From the NCBI GenBank assembly GCA_963932465.1, contig OZ010800.1, positions 29,700,852 through 29,764,851 of the forward strand: a stretch of 64,000 nucleotides of DNA, written 5' to 3'. Below are positions 56,201-64,000 of the stretch, one piece after another. Both the position numbers and the translations under genes were made by a program. Source of the DNA: Maratus speciosus (Eukaryota; Arthropoda; Arachnida; Araneae; Salticidae). The first letter of the stretch is position 1, and each line of letters opens with the position of its first letter. Under the pieces are notes generated by a model, which was not told where the DNA came from, ran no database searches, and was given only the letters and a program-made list of their open reading frames with translations.

Positions 56201-58346
56201 ACAAAACCAGAGCAAATTTTAATATTAGAGTGCAAATTAAAGCTAATTGATAGCTACATTTTGGTACCTCTGAAGTTTCGATACTCGAAAGTGTGGGGGT
56301 GGGCAATGATAACGCTTGCCCCCTTACTTGAAATTGAAACATCTCGATACAAATTTAGAGCAAATTCTAATATTAGAGGGCAAATTAGAGCAAATTGATA
56401 GCTGAATTTTGGCAACTTTGAATTTTCGATACTCGAAAGTGGAGGGGGGCTAAGTTAACGCTTGCCAACTTATTTGAAATTTAAACATCTCGATACAAAA
56501 ATTAGAGCAAATACTAATATTAGAGAGCAAATTAGAGCAAATTTAGAGCTAAATTTTGGCATCTTTGAAATTTCGATATTCGAAATTTAGGCGGCTAGTG
56601 ATTGTTTGCTCCCTTATTTGAAATTGGTATATTTCGAGAACAAAACCAGAGAAAATTCTATTATTAGAGAGAAAATTAGAGTTCCTTGAGAGCTAAATTT
56701 TGGCACCCTTGAAATTTCGATATTTGAAAGTTACGCGGCTAGTGAGTGTTTACCCCCTTACTTGAAATTGCTATATCTCGATAACAAAACCAGAGCAAAT
56801 TCCAATATTAGAGTGCAAATTAGAGCTAATTGATAGCTAAATTTTGGTACCTCTGAAGTTTCGATAGTCGAAAGTGTGGGGAGGCAAAGTTAACGCTTGC
56901 CCCTTACATTAAATTGAAACATCTCGATACAAAATTTAAAGCAAATTCTAATATTAGAGAGCAAATTAGAGCTAATTGACAGCTGAATTTTGGCAACTTT
57001 GAAATTTCGATACTCGAAAGTGGGGGAGGGCGTGTTAAGTTAACGCTTGCCTACTTAATTGAAATTAAAGTATCTCGATAAAAAAACTGGAACAAATTCT
57101 AATATTAGAGATCAAAATGAGCTAATTGAGAGCTAAATTTTGGCGCCTCTCAAATTTCTATACTCGAAAGTGGGGGGGGGGGGTTAAATTAACGCTTTCC
57201 CCCTTATTTGAAATTGAAATATCTCGATAAAAAATCGGAGCGAATTCTAATATTAGAGATCAAATTAGAGCTAATTGAGAGCTAAATTTCGGCACCTCTG
57301 AAATTTCTATACTCGAAAGTGGGTGGGGGGCTAAGTTAACGCTTGCCCCCTTATTTGAAATTTAAACATCTCGATACAAAAATTAGAGCAAATACTAATA
57401 TTAGAGAGCAAATTAGAGCAAATTTAGGGCTAAATTTTGGCACCTTTGAAATTCCGATATTCGAAATTTAGGCGGCTAGTGAGTGTTTGCCCCCTTACTT
57501 GAAATTTCTATATTTCGAGAACAAAGCCAGAGAAAATTCTAATATTAGAGAGCAAATTATAAATTCTTGAGAGCTAAATTTTGGCACCCTTGAAATTTCG
57601 ATATTCGAAATTTAGGCGGCTAGTGATTGTTTTCTCCCTTACTTGAAATTGGTATATTTCGAGAACAAAACCAGAGAAAATTCTAATATTAGAGAGCAAA
57701 TTAGAGTTCCTTGAGAGCTAAATTTTGGCACCCTTGAAATTTCGATATTCGAAATTTACGCGGCTAGTGAGTGTTTGCCCCCTTACTTGAAATTGCTATA
57801 TCTCGATAACAAAACGAGAGCAAATTTTAATATTAGAGTGCAAATTAAAGCTAATTGATAGCTACATTTTGGTACCTCTGAAGTTTCGATACTCGAAAGT
57901 GTGGGGGTGGGCAATGATAACGCTTGCCCCCTTACTTGAAATTGAAACATCTCGATACAAATTTAGAGCAAATTCTAATATTAGAGGGCTAATTAGAGCA
58001 AATTGATAGCTGAATTTTGGCAACTTTGAATTTTCGATACTCGAAAGTGGAGGGGGGCTAAGTTAACGCTTACCAACTTATTTGAAATTTAAACATCTCG
58101 ATACAAAAATTAGAGCAAATACTAATATTAGAGAGCAAATTAGAGCAAATTTAGAGCTAAATTTTGGCATCTTTGAAATTTCGATATTCGAAATTTAGGC
58201 GGCTAGTGATTGTTTGCTCCCTTATTTGAAATTGGTATATTTCGAGAACAAAACCAGAGAAAATTCTATTATTAGAGAGAAAATTAGAGTTCCTTGAGAG
58301 CTAAATTTTGGCACCCTTGAAATTTCGATATTTGAAAGTTAGGGGG
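53217..58346. repeat. 5 kb HOR unit U3 (5130 bp)
   Basis: It combines an a head with a T2 tail. The tail repeats the U2 tail at an offset of about 5129 bp, including the unusual unit with GATGGAGGGGGTAGTGAG near 56002 and 50872. The head repeats U1 at about 9921 bp. Counting anchors gives about 36 repeat units, one of them only 70 bp. The variant GAAATGTAGTATCTCG near 54870 is shared only with U4. Confidence 0.87.
54318..54387. repeat. Truncated 70 bp monomer, HOR tag (one of nine)
   Basis: This half-length unit begins like a normal monomer (CGGCTAACGTAAAGCTCCTCC) but joins ATCTCGATA straight to TTCGAATGTGGGG, losing the A/T-rich half. Sister copies have the joint near 11774, 18741, 25711, 31790, 40547, 44465, 49262 and 59515. 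It occurs once per 7 kb or 5 kb HOR and never in 1205-10615 or the 33-39 kb domain. An uncut relative sits near 8.25 kb. Confidence 0.9.
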
Positions 58347-61300
58347 CTAGTGAGTTTTTGCCCCACTACTTGAAATTGATAGCAAAACCAGAGCAAAGTC
58401 CAATATTAGAGAGCAAATGAGAGCGAATTGAGAGCTAAATTTTGGCATCTTTGAAATTACGATGCTCGAAGTTGGTGAGGCTAAATTAAAGCTCTCCCCC
58501 TTACTTGAAATTGAAATATCGCGATAAAAAGCCAGAGCAAATTGCAATATTAGACAACAAATTAGAGCTAATTAAGAGCTAAATTTTGTCATCTTTGAAA
58601 TTTCGATACTCAAAAGGGAGGGGGATAAGTTAACGCTTGCCCCCTTACTTGAAATTGAAATATCTCGATAAAAAAGGAGCAAATTCTAATATTAGAGAGC
58701 AAATTAGAATTAATTGAGAGGTAAATTTTGGCACCATATAAATTTCGATACCCGAAAGTAGGGCGGGGGTAAGTTAACGCTTTCCCACTTGAAATTGAAG
58801 TATCTCGATAAAAAAACTGGAACAAATTCTAATATTAGAGATAAATTAGTGCTAAATGAGAGCTAAATTTTGATACCTCTGAAGTTTCGATACTCGAAAG
58901 TGTGGGGAGGGCTAAGTTAAGGCTTGCCCCCTTATTTGAAATTGAAACATCTCGATACAAAAATTTAGAGCAAATTCTAATATTAGAGAGCAAATTAGAG
59001 CTAATTGACAGCTGAATTTTGGCACCCTTGAAATTTCGATATTCAAAAGTTAGGGGGCTATTAAGATTTTGCCCCCCCTCCATGAAATTGCTATATCTCG
59101 ATAACAAAACCAGAGCAAATTAGAGCATTTTGAGAGCTTAATTTTGGCATCTTTGAAATTTCGATACTCGAAAGTGGGGAGGCTAAATTAACGCTTGCCC
59201 TATGAGTTAAAATTGAAGTATCTCGATAAAATAACCGGAGCAAATTCTAATATTAGAGAGCAAATTAGAGGTAAATGAGATCTAAATTTTTGCGCCTTCT
59301 AAATTCGGATATTCGAATGTGGGGGGTGCGTGTTTGACCCCCTATTTGAAATTGCTATATCTCGATAACAAAATCAGAGAAAATTCTAATATTAGAGAGA
59401 AAATTAGAGCTAATTGAGAGCTAAATTTTGGCCTCTTTGAAATTTCGGTACTCGAAAGTGGGGGGGGGGCGGCTAACGTAAAGCTCCTCCCCTTACTTAA
59501 AATTGAAATATCTCGATATTCGAATGTGGGGTGGGGGCTAGTGAGTGCTTTCCCATCTAATTTCTATTGCTATATTTCGATAACAAAACCAGAGCAAATT
59601 CTAATGTTAGACAGCAAATTAGAGCTCAGAGGAAGCTAAATTTTGTCATCTTTGAAATTTCGATACTCGAAAGGGGGGGGGGCTAAGTTAACATTTGCCC
59701 CCTTACTTGAAATTGAAATATCTCGATAAAAATCCGGAAAAAGTTCTAAAATTCGAGAGAAAATTAGAGATAATTGAGAGCTAAATTTTCGCACCTCTTA
59801 AATTTCGATACTCGAAAGGGAAGGGGGTATGTTAACGCTTGCCCCCTCACTTGAAATTGAAACATCTCTATAAAAAAGGAGCAAATTCTAATATTAGAGA
59901 GCAAATTAGAGCTAATTGAGAGGTAAATTTTGGCACCTTTGAAATTTCGATACTCGAAAGTGGGGGGGGGGGCTAAGTTAACGCTATCCCACTTATTTGA
60001 AATGTAGTATCTCGATAAAAAAACTGGAGCAAATTCTAATATTAGATATAAATTAGAGCTAATTGAGAGCTAAATTTTGGTACCTCTGAAGTTTCGATAC
60101 TCAAAAGTGGGGGGGGGGACTAAGTTAACGCATGCCTCCTTATTTGAAATTGAAATATCTCGATAAAAAAAATCGGAGCGAATTCTAATATTAGAGAGCA
60201 AATTAGAATTAATTGAGAGGTAAATTTTGGCACCATTGAAATTTCGATACCCGAAAGTGGGGCGGGGGTAAGTTAACGCTTTCCCACTTGAAATTGAAAT
60301 ATCTCGATAAAAAAACCTGAACAAATTCTAATATTAGAGATAAATTAGTGCTAATTGAGAGCTAAATTTTGATACCTCTGAAGTTTCGATACTCGAAAGT
60401 GTGGGGAGGGCTAAGTTAAGGCTTGCCCCCTTATTTGAAATTGAAATATCTCGATACAAAATTTAGAGCAAATTCTAATATTCGAGAGAAAATTAGAGAT
60501 AATTGAGAGCTAAATTTTGGCACCTTTTAAATTTCGATACTCGAAAGGGAAGGGGGTATGTTAACGCTTGCCCCCTTATTTTAAATTGAAATATCTCGAT
60601 AAAAAAAATCGGAGCGAATTCTAATATTAGAGAGCAAATTAGAGCTAATTAACAGCTAAATTTTGGCACCTTTTAAATTTCGATACTCGAAAGTGGAGGG
60701 GGGGCTAAGTTAACGCTTACCCCTTTATTTGAAATTTAAACATCTCGATACAAAAATTAGAGCAAATACTAATATTAGAGAGCAAAGTAGAGCAAATTTA
60801 GAGCTAAATTTTGGCACCTTTGAAATTCCGATTTTCGAAATTTAGGCGGCTAGTGAGTGTTTGCTCCCTTACTTGAAAATGCTATATTTCGAGGACAAAA
60901 GCAGAGAAAATTCTAATATTAGAGAGCAAATTAGAGTTCCATGAGATCTAAATTTTGGCACCCTTGAAATTTCGATATTCGAAAGTTACGCGGCTAGTGA
61001 GTGTTTGCCCCCTTAATTGAAATTGCTATATCTCGATAACAAAACCAGAGCAAATTCTAATATTAGAGTGCAAATTAGAGCTAATTGATAACTAAATTTT
61101 GGTACCTCTGAAGTTTCGATACTCGAAAGTGTGGGGGGGGCAATATTAACGCTTGCCCCTTACTTGAAATTGAAACATCTCGATACAAATTTAGAGCAAA
61201 TTCTAATATTAGAGGGCAAATTAGAGCTAATTGACAGCTGAATTTTGGCAACTTTGAATTTTCGATACTCTAAAGTGGAGGGGGGCTAAGTTAACGCTTA

Positions 61301-63117
61301 ACAACTTATTTGAAATTTAAACATCTCGATACAAAAATCAGAGCAAATACTAATATTAGAGAGTAGAGCAAATTAGAGCAAATTTAGAGCTAAATTTTGG
61401 CATCTTTGAAATTCCGATATTCGAAATTTAGGCGGCTAGTGAGTGTTTGCTCCCTTACTTGAAATTGCTATGTTTCGAGAACAAAATCAGAGAAAATTCT
61501 AATATTACAGAGCAAATTAGAGATAATTGAGAGCTAAATTTTGGCACCCTTGAAATTTCGATATTCGAAAGTTACGCGGCTAGTGACTGTTTGCCCCCTT
61601 ACTCTAAATTTCTATATCTCGATAACAAAACCAGAGCAAATTCTAATATTAGAGTGCAAATTAGAGCTAATTGATAGCTAAATTTTGGTACCTCTGAAGT
61701 TTCGGTACTCGAAAGTGTGGGGGGCTAAGTTAACGCTTGCCCCCTTACTTGAAATTGAAACACCTCGATACAAAATTTAGTGCAAATTCTAATATTAGAG
61801 AGAAAATTAGAGTTCCTTGAGAGCTAAATTTTGCTACCCTTGAAATTTCGATATTCGAAATTTAGGCGGCTAGTGAATGTTTGCTCCCTTACTTAAAATT
61901 GAAATATCTCGATAAGAAACAGACCAAATTCTAATATTAGGAGCAAATTAGAGCTTGTTGAGAGCTAAATTTTGGTACCCTTCAAATTTCGATGTTCGAA
62001 AGTTAGGGGGCTAGTGAGTTTTTTCCCCCACCCTAATTGAAATTGATAACAAAACCAGAGCAAATTCTAATATCAGGGAACAAATTAGAGCTTATTGAGA
62101 GCTAAATTTTGGCACACTAGAAATTTCGATTTTCAGAAGTTAGGGGGCTAGTGAGTTTTTGCCCCACTACTAGAAATTGATAGCAAAACCAGAGCAAATT
62201 CTAATATTAGAGAGCAAATGAGAGCGAATTGAGAGCTAAATTTTGGCATCTTTGAAATTACGATGCTCGAAATTGGTGAGGGTAAATTAAAGCTCTCCCC
62301 CTTACTTGAAATTGAAATATCGCGATAAAAAGCCAGAGCAAATTCCAATATTAGACAACAAATTAGAGCTAATTAAGAGCTAAATTTTGTCATCTTTGAA
62401 ATTTCGATACTCAAAAGGGGGGGAGGATAAGTTAACGCTTGCCCCCTTACTTGAAATTGAAATATCTCGATAAAAACGGAGCAAATTCTAATATTAGAGA
62501 GCAAATTAGAATTAATTGAGAGGTAAATTTTGGACCATTGAAATTTCGATACCCGAAAGTGGGGGGGGGGGTAAGTTAACGCTTTCCCACTTGAAATTGA
62601 AGTATCTCGATAAAAAAAACTGGAACAAATTCTAATATTAGAGACAAATTAGTGCTAATTGAGAGCTAAATTTTGATACCTCTGAAGTTTCGATACTCGA
62701 AAGTGTGGGAAGGGCTAAGTTAACGCTTGCCCCCTTATTTGAAATTGAAACATCTCGATACAAAATTTAGAGCAAATTAGAGTTCCTTGAGAGCTAAATT
62801 TTGCTGCCCTTGAAATTTCGATATTCGAAAGTTAGGCGGCTAGTGAATGTTTGCTCCCTTACTTAAAATTGAAATATCTCGATAAGAAACAGATCAAATT
62901 CTAATATTAGGAGCAAATTAGAGCTTGTTGAGAGCTAAATTTTGGTACCCTTCAAATTTCGATGTTCGAAAGTTACAGGGCTAGTGAGTTTTTTCCTTCA
63001 CCGTAATTGAAATTGATAACAAAACCAGAGCAATTTCTAATATCAGGGAACAAATTAGAGCTTATTGAGAGCTAAATTTTGGCACACTTGAAATTTCGAT
63101 TTTCAAAAGTTAGGGGG
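58347..63117. repeat. 5 kb HOR unit U4 (4771 bp)
   Basis: The head is a close copy of the U3 head (shared GAAATGTAGTATC near 60000 and AACATTTGCCCCC near 59690). The tail is type T1, as in U1. The switch lies between about 60010 and 60258. The unit is 27 bp shorter than U1, of which 20 bp is a deletion between direct GAGCAAATT repeats at about 62770. Confidence 0.87.
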
Positions 63118-64000
63118 CTAGTGAGTTTTTGCCCCACTACTTGAAATTGATAGCAAAACCAGAGCAAAGTCCAATATTAGAGAGCAAATGAGAGCGAATT
63201 GAGAGCTAAATTTTGGCATCTTTGAAATTACGATGCTCGAAGTTGGTGAGGCTAAATTAAAGCTCTCCCCCTTACTTGAAATTGAAATATCGCGATAAGC
63301 CAGAGCAAATTGCAATATTAGACAACAAATTAGAGCTAATTAAGAGCTAAATTTTGTCATCTTTGAAATTTCGATACTCAAAAGGGAGGGGGATAAGTTA
63401 ACGCTTGCCCCCTTACATGAAATTGAAATATCTCGATAAAAAAGGAGCAAATTCTAATATTACAAAGCAAATTAGAATTAATTGAGAGGTAAATTTTGGC
63501 ACCATTGAAATTTTGATACCCGAAAGTAGGGCGGGGGTAAGTTAACGCTTTCCCACTTGAAATTGAAGTATCTCGATAAAAAAACTGGAACAAATTCTAA
63601 TATTAGAGATAAATTAGTGCTAAATGAGAGCTAAATTTTGATACCTCTGAAGTTTCGATACTCGAAAGTGTGGGGAGGGCTAAGTTAAGGCTTGCCCCCT
63701 TATTTGAAATTGAAACATCTCGATACAAAAATTTAGAGCAAATTCTAATATTAGAGAGCAAATTAGAGCTAATTGACAGCTGAATTTTGGCACCCTTGAA
63801 ATTTCGATATTCAAAAGTTAGGGGGCTATTAAGATTTTGCCCCCCCTACTTGAAATTGCTATATCTCGATAACAAAACCAGAGCAAATTAGAGCATTTTG
63901 AGAGCTTAATTTTGGCATCTTTGAAATTTCGATACTCGAAAGTGGGGAGGCTAAATTAACGCTTGCCCTATGAGTTAAAATTGAAGTATCTCGATAAAAT
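63118..64000. repeat. 5 kb HOR unit U5, partial
   Basis: It is a type b head matching U2 at an offset of 15024 bp, including the three-base deletion CGCGATAAGCC (near 63290) and CCTACTTGAAATTGC near 63845. It is cut by the window end, so the array continues to the right. Confidence 0.85.

Larger units (their letters stand above)
1205..64000. repeat. Satellite DNA array, ~145 bp monomer, single orientation
   Basis: The same motif order recurs without a break to the window end. First comes a TTTCGA-TAC-TCGAAA dyad, then a G-run, then CTAAGTTAACGCTT or CTAGTGAGTGTTT, then a short C-run. TTGAAATT, ATCTCGATA, the TCTAATATTAGA palindrome, AATTAG-AG-CTAATT and GAGCTAAATTTTGG follow. Anchor-to-anchor spacing is mostly 138-155 bp; I measured 154 and 147 for the first two and 147 for the unit at 12216. 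Two broad monomer classes are intermingled: one reads GAAATTGAAATATCTCGATAA after the C-run (with AAGTTAACGC before it), the other reads GAAATTGCTATATCTCGATAAC and then AAAACCAGAG. All units point the same way. The right end lies outside the window. The family is not one I can name. Confidence 0.97.

Noticed and set aside
4253..63593. Dozens of open frames of 60-94 codons, mostly on the minus strand, giving similar Ser/Ile-rich peptides
   Set aside because: They are readings of the satellite monomer. They shift frame with G-run length and indels, end after one or two monomers, have no stable start, and recur wherever the monomer variant recurs. The minus-strand excess follows from stop-rich TAA/TAG words on the plus strand.
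1205..64000. CRISPR-like array, given regular spacing and dyads
   Set aside because: The whole 145 bp unit is repeated, with no unique spacers, and the context is eukaryotic.
1205..64000. CENP-B box or telomere repeat within the monomer
   Set aside because: I found no sequence resembling the CENP-B box core and no TTAGG, TTAGGG or TTTAGGG runs. TTAGGGGG words seen in some monomers are single occurrences at the G-run.
1205..64000. Ribosomal DNA spacer or LTR internal repeats
   Set aside because: No rRNA sequence, LTR ends, primer-binding site or reverse transcriptase motif is visible on either strand.

Overview
The window is eukaryotic, most likely from an invertebrate animal. It has no bacterial operons or ribosome binding sites. 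It is AT-rich, its only gene-like part has GT/AG splice signals, and about 98% of it is one tandem satellite array. CpG-containing motifs (TCGA, AACGCTT) are well preserved, which fits a genome with little germline CpG methylation. I cannot name the species from the sequence.

Layout: positions 1 to about 1204 are single-copy AT-rich flank. It holds a good candidate internal exon (668-829), a second candidate exon (962-1015, or ending at 997) in matching phase, and a decayed CCTA-rich patch next to the array. From 1205 to 64000 every base belongs to head-to-tail repeats of about 140-155 bp, all in one orientation, roughly 430 units. I saw no inversion, transposon, RNA gene or believable gene inside. 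Each monomer carries several dyads, a variable G-run (usually 5-15 G) and a fixed order of motifs.

The array is organised in layers. 1205 to about 10.6 kb is a diverged edge domain with irregular segmental duplications. 10616-32950 holds a higher-order repeat (HOR) of about 6.97 kb: two full copies, a third of 6.08 kb missing about six monomers, and a partial fourth. 32950-39030 is a separate domain resembling the edge, with a 2.34 kb tandem duplication. 39030-43295 is a mosaic of the two. 43296-64000 holds HOR units of about 4.8-5.1 kb (about 36 repeat units counted in one). Three of these form a 15.05 kb super-repeat that starts again at 58347, giving three nested levels: about 145 bp, about 5 kb and 15.05 kb. 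A 70 bp truncated monomer occurs once per HOR at nine places and shows that the 7 kb and 5 kb HORs share an ancestor.

The many short open frames, mostly on the minus strand, are by-products of the repeat and are not annotated as genes. The array may be centromeric or pericentromeric heterochromatin, but nothing in the sequence proves that.
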